A stretch of DNA of 64,000 nt from positions 62,001-126,000 of the forward strand of contig WTXD01000036.1 in the NCBI GenBank assembly GCA_022496205.1. The letters are read 5' to 3'. The position numbers and the translations under genes were made by a program. The notes under the pieces are model-generated. The model saw nothing but the letters and a program-made list of their open reading frames with translations, was not told the origin of the DNA and did no database searches. This DNA comes from Gloeopeniophorella convolvens (Eukaryota; Basidiomycota; Agaricomycetes; Russulales). This document shows positions 45,761 to 58,200 of the stretch, piece after piece (the stretch's first letter is position 1; each line of letters opens with the position of its first letter).

Positions 45761-47870
45761 GCTGCAAGGTGAACTGCGGTGAAGAGATAAAGAGGAAAGA
45801 GTGGCGAGGGAGCGTGCACAGCTGCAGTCCGCAGAGCCCGAGGACTGCCATCACCGCCCGTCCCGCTAACCGGCGCACTGCTTTGTTCCCGCTCCCATTT
45901 GCTGACAAAGCTCCACTTCGCCGAAGCTGCAGCCAGCTGCAGCCGTCTCTCGCCAGTTCTCGTCAGTTCTCGCCCTTTGTTCTCCCCTTCTGCACCCTCA
46001 ACCCTGGCGACCACGGGCTACATGCTATGTTCGAATCTCGCCTGCAAGTCGGAACGCCCAAGGGAACGCCAGTCATCAGAACGCAATCAGCTCCGAAATT
46101 GCGCTGCCGCATCCCCATTCCCGCTGACCTCGATCAGCAGCGCCATATTCACACGTACAGCTTTGATCGACATCCCCTCTTCAGACTTCCGCACGTCGGT
46201 GGCGCAACCCCACGTTGGATCGATAAGTCACGACCCCTCAGCAATTAACGCCTCCCCCCAAGTCTGATCTGAACTTTCAACCTTGAATTTGGAGCTCGAA
46301 TACGACTCGATGATTGACGAGTCACTAGTCACTCGACGGAGATACGAGGACGTAAAGAACTGTGTATTCTCGCCAACTTCTCCATGCGGTGCGTCTGCTT
46401 GCACGGGTGACCCATATGGTCACCCGGGAGCCACGATGCCAGACCTAGACCACGCATCAACGTCCATGACGATGCTCTGTTCATACCAGATATGAACTGC
46501 AAGGCGCATGTTCTCTTCAGGTATCCTACCGTGCGGCCGGTGGTGTACAATGGGGGTGTGTTTCGGCTTGAGAATTGATCTTGGCATGGGCCATTTGGAA
46601 ACGAACTTGAAGGTCAGAGGACAAGAGCAAGTTGCGCACCGGTAGGGATGCATTATATTCAAACAGATCGACGAACTTATCATCTGTGCATGCAATTACT
46701 AAGATCCTCACGTGGAGGCTAGTAAGGTAACGCACTGGTAACCTCTGGTAACGCGCAGAGGACTCAACTGTCAGGGAATCAGGGTCGTTTTGAAATCAAA
46801 ACCGGTCCGATGCAGCTCTGTGTCCATGCTGAGATGTGATGATGCCGACTTGCCAACTCCTGCCAAGCTCAGGCCCGCGACCAGCAGCGCACCCACCACA
46901 CAAGTGCGACGTCGTGCACGCGGTGCTATGTAGTACGGAGCTAGTGGACCTTATACGCACGGCTGCTCGATCCTGATGTGATTATCGCACATATGATCCT
47001 ACACCACGACTCTGCGCGCGGCCCCGCCGCGGCGCTGAACGGTGCTGATGGCGCTGCAGACCACGGCGGCGCAAGACTGCAGTCCGCGACCGTTCGCCGA
47101 CGAGCACTCCGCCCATCAACCATCATCGCGTGTCGCGCAGGGCCAGCAGCAGCACGCGTCCGGTGGAACACCTTCTCGCGCCCCGCAAAGTCCCCGTGTC
47201 CGCGCACACATACTTATCGGGCTGCAGCACCATCAGTTGCCGCCCCTAGCACGTACCACAATGCGCGCACGTCCGTCGGCTATCATCTACCACGGCGAAC
47301 CAGTACGCCGCGACCGCGATGCCACCGCAGCCCGCACCCTGAATGCGCGCGCTGTCTGGGGTCACAGGGAGCCGCCCTCGCACTGAGCGAGCGACGCCGG
47401 ATCTGCATCTGCAGGGCTCCTGCTGAGCGTGGGACGCTCGTGCGTCTCGAGTTTCAGTCGTCGGTTTGTTGCCCAACGCAGAAATACAAATGCGCGCGCG
47501 CGGGGCACGTATGGAGACACGAGCCTGCAGGGTATGATGTCATGCGTAAAGCTCACGAGGCGCAAGCTAGCTGCACCTGCGCCGAGAGCGAGGCGGCTCC
47601 AGGATTGGCTGTCTGCGATTGGAATGGCTGTCTGTCTGCGATTGTCACGTCGTTGCATCCGCCTGTCGGATGCAACCTATCTAGCAAAGCAAGAGTCTCT
47701 AGTCCCAGTGCGCACGGCCCGGCCGCGATCTCTCTAGTGCGTAGCATGGCAAAGCGGCGTCCCGACAGGCTCGCGACGCAGCCGTCGGGTCCATCCGTCG
47801 CCACCATGGAAGCGGGTCGTCACGACCCACGGGCAACTCCGTTTCAGTCCGCAGAGGAGCATCACAGGCA
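45761..47870. other. Spacer upstream of DUF3433 gene; no supported gene
   Basis: Open frames (45769-46248 + and 46978-47976 +) are GC-driven, carry no motif and overlap frames on the other strand. Short internal repeats occur near 45925-45980 (GCTGCAGCC, TCTCGTCAGT) and 47612-47645 (GGCTGTCTG). Confidence 0.45.
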
Positions 47871-49696
47871 TCAACGCGGTTCGGGATCGTCTTCGTGCTC
47901 CTCGGGGGCGAGGAGCCCCTGCTCAAGCGCGGTATCAGCCGCCGACCTCGTGACGGTTTTCTTCTTCGTCAGCTGATCCGGGCATCAGTGCGACTCGAAC
48001 CGCGGCAGAGGAGAGACGGGGGCAGTACCGCGGTGTAGATAGCGGCGCTCAGGATGACCACCATGCCGGCGATTGAGAGCGCAGACGGCGAGGTATGGAA
48101 GACGATCCGCTCGAGCGCGAGCGCAAAGACGACCTATCGCGGCTTAGACACGTGCGCATGGCATGCAAGGCGTGCGAGCGCAAAGACGCACCCCGATGTA
48201 CACGGCGAGCGTGCCGCGTGCCGCGGTCTCACGCTGAAGCCCCATAGTGAGGAGGGTCTTCGGAGGTTTAGCACGCCGCGATCAGATCGAAAGGGACGCG
48301 GTGCGGCGTGCGTACCTGGGCAATGAAGCCGAATATGCCAATGAGAAGCAGCATCGCGAGCCATGAGATACGTGTCGGGATGACCGGCGGGACTTTGAAT
48401 ATGATCATGCTGCGATTGGAAACGCGAGTATTTAGAGGCCAGAAGAAGACGAACAAAGTGCGGCATACCCTATCGTGGACACCAGTACACATTGCGAAGA
48501 GAAGAACGTGAGCGAGTGGAGCGGGTGCGCTTTCTTCCCGATCGCGCGAAGGCTAGTGTCTGTTGCGGCGAGCTCGGTGAGCGTGCGTGTTACAGCCGCA
48601 CTTCCAGAACAGACTCACACGCTCCAGTCGCGCCCAAGACGCCAATCAGCGCTGCGCTGTGAGCAAAGATAAGCTGAGCGTCCCGGGGTGGGACATATTT
48701 CCTCTCACATCACGGAGAGCATTCGTTGCTCCGGTGTAGCTGTCTCAGAGTGGTCTGGGGGTGCACCGTCGATGCTCCGGATCGCAGGCGCGTGATCAAA
48801 GAGAAATGGCGGACGTGCAATCAAGACGACGCCGAAGAAGCTGCATACTGCAACTCGGTCAGTTACGATCACAGAATCTGCGTTTCAGTGTGACTTACAT
48901 CCTGCGAGCATTTCCTTGATTGAGACTGGCTCCTTCAGGAACAATGCTCCGGTGAAGCTGGTGAGGATAGGCGCGATGAAGGTTATGACCGTTGCGTCCG
49001 ATAACGACAAGTATTTCAACGAGAAGTACATCCCAAAGAGACCAAAGAACCTGCGCGGGCGTTAGGACGATCTCAAAGACGTGCCAAGTCAATGAACTTA
49101 CCCCGTGAAACCTCTAAACAGCAACAGTCCCCGCACGCCCTTTGGACCCAGAAACGGGTCCGGGATCTTCTGCCAATGCCTAACTCATCGCTCGGTGATG
49201 CATCAGGTCGACCGAGGGGTGTGACGTACATGTAGGTCATTGAGCAAACATACGTAATAGCCTGATCACTTTCAGCGGCTGGTGATAAGACGAGGCGCGG
49301 GGTCGTCTGCTCACCATTCGGACCCATATCAACTGCAGACCGGTAGCAGTCAGCACGCGATGCACAAAACAGAGACTAGAGTCGACGCACCTCAAGTGTC
49401 GGCACAGGCTTATCCAGGCTATTCAACACCTTTACCGACACGTTCATGGCCGAGAAGAAAAATTGAGAGGCTCCGACGAGCAGCAGCCCGGCGTTGTCCT
49501 TGAGGAACACAGACACAGAGGCGCGCACAGAATCCCATCGACTAGAGACCGCAGGGCGCAGCTTGGGTGGCGGGTTCGACCGGAGTTCGAGTGGTAGGGC
49601 ATGATTGCTAGGCAGCTCGTCGCCTGGGACGACGCCCTTGGGAAACGCGGACACCTCCGGCGTCAGTGCGGTGTAAGCGATTCGTGTATCCGCCAT
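47871..49696 (-). CDS. EamA/DMT-superfamily membrane transporter
   Basis: Twelve exons join in frame to 404 residues: 49696-49391, 49332-49315, 49261-49226, 49169-49102, 49050-48899, 48847-48709, 48656-48619, 48559-48469, 48409-48316, 48257-48192, 48133-48029 and 47972-47871. After a cytosolic N-terminus of about 75 residues, about ten hydrophobic segments follow the drug/metabolite transporter plan. Visible blocks are LLLVGASQFFFSAMNV, KIPDPFLGPKGVRGLLLFRG, FFGLFGMYFSLKYLSLSDA, LCSFFGVVLIARP, LIGVLGATGAY, AMLLLIGIFGFIAQ and TLLTMGLQRETAARGTLAVY. The two-fold EamA repeat is apparent. The substrate is unknown. The exon 3 donor (GTCACA) is weak and least certain. ATG 49696 is chosen because it follows an upstream stretch lacking conservation. 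Confidence 0.86.
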
Positions 49697-52600
49697 GGCA
49701 GTTATGGTGGAGAGTTGGAGCTTGAGAGGAAGGCCGCAGGCTGCAAAGGCGAGGCAGAAATGCCGCAGTGGCGCGGTGACGAGGAGCAATCACGACCCCA
49801 CGCCTCGATCACACAAGGCGAGCACGAGCACAAGAGCAGAATTGAATGTTCACAGGGGACCGCGAAGGAGCCCCGCCGGCCGAGTCGAAGCAGAGACGGC
49901 CGAATATCATGTTGATTGATCATTGCTCCCGCGGATTATCTTTGGAGCGCGAGCGTGAGGTTGCGAGTCGTCATGACAAGGCGCCAGCCAAACAGTGCCA
50001 AACAGTGCGCTGCGTTCCTGGCGCGCCGAGCGGGCCGCGGGCAGGCACGAGGCTAGCTACGCGGTTACGCAGCCTGCTCGAAAGTCCGAGTAAGTAAAGT
50101 AAAACGACACGACCATTCCGACCCTTGTCGCAGTCCTACATATGTACATCATTGGCATTAGCCCCATCATAGGGCACCAGGTACGCCGCGACCCCGCTAG
50201 TCGGAACCGTCTCATGACGGAGGGCCGCCGTCGGCCTCGATTAATACATGTCACCGTCGTTTGAAGGGCGCAGCAGCGCTACGCGACGTCGCACGCGGCG
50301 AGTCGAGTCGACCCACATTGGCGGCCGGTGCGTCCCACTTGGTGCCCATCCACCCTGCACGCTCACCGCGACGACACTTGTTCTGATCGAAAACACGACG
50401 GCGACTCTGCGTATGCGCGTGCATGCGCCGCCACTGGCTGGCCAGCGCTGGCCGACATCGGGGGAAGGCCTGGTGCTTCGGCGATGATGCAATACCGGGC
50501 CCTCGAGTCGGACGCCTCGGCCGCCCGCATTTGGGGCGTGCGCCGAGGGATTCGCGCTTGCCTGCACGGTGCACCGTGTTGCGCCCTTCGAGACGTTCCA
50601 GAAGGCCCAGGGGCGACGACGGAGCGCGCGTGCCCGCCGGCATCACTTACTCACTCGTCCTCGCCACGAGTCTGCGTTTAGGCGCAGAATTTACACGTCG
50701 CTCGCCTGGCGTAACGCGCGCGAACCGGACCAGGTGTGAACGAACGGGCACACGTACACGTACGTACGTATGTTCGAGCGGCGGCACGGGAAGCGCGTGC
50801 TCGCACCAAAGTCGACATCTGCGCGGACGGGCTTCGAGTGGACGGATGCAGAGATGTGCAGCGAGTCGCCTGACGCTCCCGCCACCGTCGACGCTCGTGG
50901 CAGACGCGCTGTGGGAACAAGGACCGCAAAAGGCAGGTCGCAGCAGCAGCCTAGCACCGCTCCACTGGCAGCGCAGCTCGGCGCGCGAAGTTCCCGAAAA
51001 TTTTCATCAGCATTTTTTCTGCCTTTATGAACCCGCCGCGAGAGCTGCCTGGTTAAGAGCGGCGCAGCGACGCTTCAAAAAAAATCCCCCTTCTTCCCCG
51101 CCCCCCCGTCCGTTCATGAACACTGCGCAGCGCAGAGACGCGCGGTGACGCGCCGCGCACCCCGATCGCGCGGCATTGCTTCCGCGAACGTGCTTCTGCT
51201 CCCACCTCGCCGCGCGCCGCGCGCGCCTCCCCGTGCGCCCGCGCGCAGCAGCAGCGCAGGCGCAGGTGCAGGTGCAGGAGCGCGCGGCTAGGCCCCGTCA
51301 GAGGCCTCTCATTTCACACCTGCTTCCTTGGCCCGCGCGTCCGTGTCTGAGCCCCTAGACTTCCATTGTTGCGCGCGCGCGCACGTCCCGCCGGCGCCAC
51401 TCGCACGCGCGCGCCTGCCACCCTGGGTAAGTACCCCCGCTGGCACGCGGGCATTGGGTGCAGGTGCTGCACAGCACAGCACCGCTCTGATGCCGCGCGC
51501 GCCCGCGCGGTGCGTACATCGCGGCTCTATCTTTGGCTTGCGCAGTCCAGCACCGGCGCCGGCGTGATGCCACCCCGCCAGCCACCCCCGCCGGGCCTGG
51601 CCCTGGCCCTGCTCCCGCACCGAGCACACCACACAATACAACACGGCACAACACCCCGCCCCACCGCACCATGCTCCGCCCGTTCATCATACGACGCATG
51701 TAACTTAAGTTACGTGCGTGCGCTCGTGTGTGGGATTCGCCCCGCCGTGGCGGTGCACGCACGCGCACAGGACCCGGAGCACCGCGCTCGAACCGGGCGG
51801 CGAATCCCCGCGCCGCTGACACACGCACGTACGTCCGACAGCCCGACCGGCCGTCGCGGCCGCGAGCGAGCGCGCGCCTGCGCGGGCCCGGACCCGGCGT
51901 ATCCGCGCATCGGACGAGCCCGCGTGCACCCCCGGGCCCGCGCGGGTGCCCGTGCAGGGGTGCGCACACGGAGGCGTCCGTGTTAGAGCGTCGCCGAGGG
52001 CGTACGAGTGCATGCGGGCGCAGGGGACGCGTCAGGTGCCCCTGCCCGCGCGCGCGCGTCCGCAGATCGGGGGTGCGCGGAGGCGTCCGTGTAGAGCAGC
52101 GCAGAGCTGCGGACGCGCGCGCTGGAGGACGCGTCGCGCGTCAGGTGCTCATCGACTGCATTCCGCGCCGCGTGTCCACGTCCACGTCCACGTCCTGCGG
52201 ATCGTTCTGTGATTCCGCCACATGTGCGCCGTGCCGCCCGTGCGCGCGCTCCCCTGCGAACGCCCGCCCGCACTCTGCCCGCACTCGAGCACTCGAGCAC
52301 GCGCGCGTCGCGTGGCGCCGCACGGTCGCCTGCCTGCCTCTGATCGAGCCCGCGCGACAGAGATAGCCTCATAACCTCATAGCCTCTGCACGCACGCGCG
52401 CAGCACGCCCCCCGTCTTCTGCTGCGATCGCGGCATTGCGCCCCTCCCCGCTTCCAGATCCAGATCCAGCCGCAGCGCCGCCCCGCGCGAGTCGACATGG
52501 CAGACACGGAGACCGAGCGCACTTTGCCCGACGCGGACGGCGCCCGGAGGCCCCGGGTGCGGCGCGCCCACCGGAGATCTAGAAGCACAACAACAGCGTG

Positions 52601-53246
52601 CAGTGCGGTGCAGGGCCGTGCAGTGTTCTTCTGCGCGATGGATGCATGTATGTACTCGAGTACGGGAGTGTACGGTAGCATATAGGGTACTACACCTCGT
52701 TCCTCGTTCCGGCGCGGCGCAGATCGTGTGCACGTGTGATGCACGGCGGGGTCCCGGTCAGCGTCCGCGCACCGCGGGCACTACACACGACGGCGACCCT
52801 GACTCTGATCCTCGCGCGCGGCTGAAACCTCGAGAACACACCGCGGCCTGACGGCCAACTGCATCTTACGCATTACACACTACTACTGCGTACCGCGCGC
52901 GGTACATAAGTACGTATATACAAGTAATTTTGCCGCACAACACGTACACGCATCGAGTCGTATCGTACCGTACCGTGCCTGCGGCGCATCGCGCCGTGGG
53001 CGGGGGTTGAAGCGATTAAAAGACAGCGCGGGGCGACCGGCCGCGCGGGAGAACGCAGAGCACAAAGGAGGTAAAAGGGCGAAAGCAGATATATCATCAT
53101 CATCCATCGTCATCGCGGGAACGTATGAGCGTGCGTGCGTGCGTAAGTAAGTAAACAGGACAGAGCCAATAATGAGAGCGTGAGCGATTAGAATGGGGCT
53201 ACGATGCTGGGTGGGTGGGGCGGGAGGATACTTTTGCTCGCGTGGT
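49697..53246. other. GC/CpG-dense tract without supported genes (left flank of Sfp1-like gene)
   Basis: From about 50.3 to 52.8 kb the sequence is extremely rich in CG, GC and alternating CA/GT strings (for example 50755-50770, 51365-51420). All six frames are largely open, which explains the many overlapping ORFs (for example 50423-51148 + and 51983-52744 -). None has a motif. The part nearest 53246 should hold the 3' UTR of the regulator. Confidence 0.5.
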
Positions 53247-55211
53247 CTAGTACTGCTGCTGCTGCCCCGCGTACGCCTGCTGCTGCTGCTGCTGTGGCGC
53301 GTACGCCGGCGCGGGATAGCCCTGAGCCGCGTACTGCTGCTGGCCGTAGCCCTGCGCATAGTGCCACGACTGCGCGGGCGCGGGCGCCGCTGCGGGTGCG
53401 CTCTTGGCGGGTGAGGGCGCAGGCGCAGGCGCGGGTGTCTGCGCGGCCGCGTGCGCGGGCGTCGAGTGGCGTGTCGCGTTGGCAGACTTGGAGTGCTGCA
53501 GGCACTCGTGCTGGCCGGACGCGAGGAGCTGCAGGCCGATCGCGCCGTGATCACCCGAGTGCTGGTAGTGGTACCCTGTTGCGCGTGCGTTAGCCAACCG
53601 TGCACTTCAATCGATCGAAGGGGAGACTCACGGAGACCGTTCATGTTCTTGTATCGCCGCTGGCAGTCGCCAACGCCGCACGCAAACGGGCGCAGGCGGC
53701 GCTCTGCCTCGCGCTCGACCTCGCGCAGCTCGCCCTCGGTCATCTGCACGCCCGAGCGCTCATTTCCGTTCACGACGACGCCCTTCTCGGCGAGGAGCGC
53801 CTGGAGGGCCTCGAGGTCCTTCGGAGGCGCAAAGTTGCACGAGCCGTGGGTCATGTGATACTTGAGCCCGTTGGCCTGCTTGTACGACTTGTTGCAGTTC
53901 GGCTTGGGGCAGCGGAACGGCTTGGAGAGCAGGAGCGACGAGGCAGGACGCGAAAGGGTCGTGCTTGCGCGCGGGGTGGATGTGGGCGAGGGTGCGGTGG
54001 ACGACGACGCGGATGCCGAGGTGGACGCCTGGGCGGACAGCGGGTGGTAGGACGCCTGAGCCTGCGCAGCCACGGGGGACGCTACACGCGAGGTGGACGG
54101 CGTGTTGGCGGGGGTGGTCGAGCTCGAGCTGTACAAGAGCGTGGGTGGTACGCAGCTGTACGGGCTGCCCGGTTGGCTGCTCGGCGACGCGCTCGAGGCA
54201 TCCTGCGCCAAAGGCGAGCTGTAGTCGGGGTAGGCCGAGTAGGCGTTGAAGGCGTCGTGTGCCGCGGGGAAGGCGGAGAGGGAGGAGCGGGACGGGAGGA
54301 CAGCGGTAGTGTCGAACGCCGAGACGGGCGAGGGACAGGCCGATGAGGGCTGGGAAGAGACAAGGGGGTATATGAAGAGGCGTTGGCAAACGCACGCTGA
54401 CTCGGGTACGCGACGAGAGGACTGGTGACGGGGGTGAGGGGTGGTGATGAGGCGGACGAGGAGGCGGGAGACGAGTCCATGTCGAGTTCCATGTCGTCGG
54501 GGTCAAAGGCAAGCTGATGCTGTTGCTGCTGCTGCTGCTGCTGCTGCGACTGGTGGTGGTGGTGGGGATGTTGAGGCTGGTGCTGGGGAGCAAGTGCTGA
54601 GTGGTAAAAGTACGACTCAGGCTTGGAGCCGGGAGCAGGAGCCGGGTAGTTGCCGGGATGGGGCTGGCCGGAGGTGGCAGACTGAGAGTAGGGGTCGCCG
54701 ACGACGACGACATGGCACTCTTCAAAGTGCTCGACGAGGGCGTGCAAGTCCTGGAGGTTGAGACCGCAGCAGCTGTAGTTGCGGCACTAGGATCGATCGG
54801 TCAGCAACGGGGGAGGGTGGGCAAGCAGGGGGAACTGACGAGCTCGTCCTCGCGTTCCATAGCGGAGAGTGCGTTGAGGAGGGAGCCTCTATCGGACTCT
54901 ATCGAGGAGGATATCTTGCCGGCGCCGCGGAGGTCGGTGGGGCTGAGCGCGACAGGAAGGGTAAGAAGAGGAGATGGAGGGAGTAAAGAGAAGGACGCAC
55001 TCTAAAGGACCGAGGAGCTGCTGAGTGGGAGAGGTGCCGGGGTAGAAGCGAGTGCCGAGGGAGCCAGCGCGCCAGGAGAGGGGCGAGCCGAAAAAGGCCG
55101 GGTGTAGGAAGCGGGGTTGAACGGGCCGTTGTTGTTTGAGTAGGAGGAAGGGGCGGCGATGTTGTGGTCGTGGGCGTTGTGGTTGTGGTGGATGGGCTGG
55201 GGCTGTGCCAT
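53247..55211 (-). CDS. Sfp1-like C2H2 zinc-finger transcription factor (apparent frameshift in exon 1)
   Basis: Exons 55211-55001, 54942-54840, 54786-54415, 54349-53632 and 53575-53247 encode about 577 residues if one missing base in exon 1 is allowed for. The Cys/His-rich segments are CRNYSCCGLNLQDLHALVEH, then CPKPNCNKSYKQANGLKYHM, and finally CGVGDCQRRYKNMNGLRYHY followed by QHSGDH. This spacing and order match fungal Sfp1-type regulators, which in yeast control ribosome-biogenesis genes. PolyQ and His tracts (54515-54547) and a Gln/Ala-rich tail (53247-53310) look like disordered activation regions. Exon 1 starts MAQPQPIHHNHN. Its frame shifts at an A5 run (55091-55095), after which the conserved-looking GSPLSWRAGS is in another frame. 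The exon 3 donor (GTCGCG) is uncertain. Confidence 0.82.
54515..54547. repeat. CTG/CAG triplet repeat coding for polyglutamine
   Basis: About ten CTG-type triplets on the + strand, read as CAG-type Gln codons in the Sfp1-like gene, followed by CAC/CAT triplets (His). Such tracts change length easily. Confidence 0.8.
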
Positions 55212-58200
55212 TGCGGGGAGAGGAGGAAAAGACAGAGGGAGAAGAGACGAGCTTGCGAGAGAGGCGGGCAGTCTGACGATCCACACGCAACCAGCAGGCC
55301 GTATTTGTATTGTCCCTCCCCAGCTTCCGTGGGAACTCGACCGGTCCGATCGCTCGACCCCAGACTGACTCGCTCACCGAACCTCAGTCGGACCGCGGTC
55401 TGACCAAGACTCGCCCCCTTGCTCCTCTCACCGCCTGCACCGCTCCTCGAACCCGCTTCATCCTCGCACCGCCCGCACAGAGCACAACCCTCGACCGACG
55501 CCGCCCAGCGCTCCAGCCCCCGGCGTTCTACTCTTCGCACCCCGGTCCTCAGGACCCCGATCACCCGATCCACGCGCTGCCCTCAGACCGAGTCGCTCGC
55601 CAAGCGGGCCCTTCCCCCGCTCCCACACTCGACCAACCCCTCCAGATCCACGATTCCCCTCGATCGCCGTATCCGCCCATCATAATCTCCATCCCGTTTC
55701 ACGGCCCCGCCCCCCGACGTTCAGCCCTCCCCCGCCCCCTCGGATTCCCCTCACCTGCCCACCCCTCCCTCCCTCCCCCACCCTGTAACACCCTACACTA
55801 CCAATATGCGGCACCGCCACGCCGCACCCACCCTACGCGCGCGCTCCCCCGACGCACCGAAACACACCACCCAGCGCCCCCGACACTGACTGACTACACA
55901 CCACGCGCCGACGACGCCCCCGGGGGGGCCCAGACGCGATGCGCTGTGCCGCACGCACGCCCGCGCTTCCATCGCGCGCGCCAAACGCCCCCGGAGCGAC
56001 CGCGGATCCCATCCCGCCCCCGGCCCGCGCCCGCGCGATCCGCCCTCATCGGCCCACGCCGCCCCATTTGCGGCACAAGGGTTCGTCCCCCCGTCCCCCC
56101 GCCCCGCCGCGCTGATACTGCGGTGCGCGCGTGCGGCGTACGTACGCGCCATGCAGCGGCCACGAGGCAGTCCGATCCGCGGCCGTTCCCGACGGTCTCC
56201 ACGCACATCGTAGCATGCATGTACATACTGTTGTAAGTTACTATACCGTGATCTACATGCTACGTATTGCACCGCACACACACCAGCAGCTGTGAGCAGT
56301 GGCCCGCTCCGAGGCCGCGGCGCACACGCCACGGCTACTTCCACGCCGGAACCGACAACGTACTTACTGTACACTATGTATACGACATGCACGCAGGCAC
56401 GGCGCGCGGCACTGGGATTTGCACGCGGGGCGGGGCTCTGCAAGCGCGGCTGGAGCCCGCACAGCACCTGCTAAGTTAGTGCGGGCGGGCGCGGGGGCTG
56501 TGTCACCAGGTGCCACCGCAGGGCCCCTCGCCCTCCGGGTGTGCGCGTTGCCGAGCCGGACAGGCGCGCAGGGACCCACAACCCACCTGCACAATGAAAT
56601 GGTGACCGGTGACCGTGTGGCACTCACTTTTGCTCGGCCACCGCAGCGCGCTCGGTAGAGGGGCCGTGCGTTCTATCAGACCAAGACGCCTCCGGCGCAT
56701 TGGACCTGCGGTGTGGGTCCAGGGCCCAGCGACCCGCATAGAGTTGTTCCTCTGTATTGCTTTCCATTCCCCACAAACGCGAGGAGCTGCGGAGCGGAGC
56801 ATCATGCATCTCAGAACAGAACCAGAGCAGATCTAGCGCTGCGGGGCTCGGCGTCTGCCACTGCATTCGGATCCGGCCTGCGTCTTCGTGCAGCTGCTGG
56901 ATCCGTCCCCCGTGCCCTCCCCGTCGAACACGTATCTCGCGTACGACGTGCGCATCAGGCACGCACGCCCGATCCTGCATTCAACGCCCAGCTTCTCTTC
57001 TTGCGTTCTCGTCCCTGTCGCGTCGTTCTCTACTGCACGGCGACTCGCGAGCCGGGCCCGGAGTCCCCTTAAGTCAAGAGAACGCGAACGGGCTCCTAGT
57101 GCTTTGCTGGTTCTTCGCTCCACCGTTCATCCTATCATCCTTGGACCGTGCACTCACCAATCCCCCGACGCCGTCGCGCCCACCTCCTTCTCGAACATAC
57201 GCCAACAGAACAGAACAGCTCGGAAAGCGTACGGCATGGCGTGCGTGCATCGTCATCGACACACACACGCGTCACTGGCTGGCAGCACTGACCGCTGATG
57301 ACACCAAGCCAGGGCGCATCCCAGGCCCCCGACGATACTCAATCAGTGCGCCCAACGCAGCGCCGCGGCACCGAGCCCGCGCGCTACGTACATCGCAGCC
57401 CGCCGCTCCACGGCACGGCATGACGATGCAGTGCAGTACTTGCGCCGCACCGCCGCCGCCACCGACTTCGCCCTGAACCAACGCCGCGCGGATCCCGCGC
57501 GCGGGCCGGCGGCGTGGCATTAAGCCACACGGCGCTGGCCGCTCGAACGCCCGAGGCGCACGCTCGCCATGCGGCGCGCCCGCCTGAACGGTTCGCCCCG
57601 CCGTGCGTCCGTGCGCGCACGCGCGCATTCAGTCGCGCAGATACAGATACTTAGGGTGCGCATCGCGCCGCCCCCAATTCAGCTGCGCAGCGACCACGGC
57701 CCAGATCGCGACTATGGGGCAGCACTAGCGTCGAGGGTGCGCGCGTTCGAAGTCCGCGGCGCGCGCGAGCGCCCGGGGGTGCGTCTGCTCCATTCTATGT
57801 ACGAAGTGTCCTTGGCGAGGCGCCCTCGATGCGTCGCGGCTAGGCGCGGTCCAGGGGTGTGTATGTGTAAGTACATATGGGCGGGCGGGAGCGCGGCGCG
57901 TCAGCACGCCTGCGTCGTCGGGGACCCACTGACACACAGACCATGCCTAGACGCCCTCGAATGGATCCACTCATACTTACTTACCAAGAAGACGCCAGCC
58001 CCCACCGTTCGCGGACGCGGATGCGGGCCTCGGGAACGGGCCAGGCGCGCATCCATGCACGCATGGATGAATGTGTGCGTGTTCCGCTTCTGCTTCTGCT
58101 TCTGCTTCTGCTTCTGCCCGCGCTCGAGGGCTGCCCCAAGTTCCTACTCGTGTTCTATTCTCGGCGCACCGAGCACGCATACGTTGCGTCTTCGCCGGGC

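Noticed and set aside
46978..47976. 332-codon open frame on the + strand
   Set aside because: Low-information composition, overlaps the 3' end of the EamA transporter gene on the opposite strand, and contains no recognisable domain.
47973..48028. tRNA B-box-like GGTTCGAGTC on the - strand
   Set aside because: Lies inside the last intron of the transporter gene; no matching A box or acceptor stem could be found.
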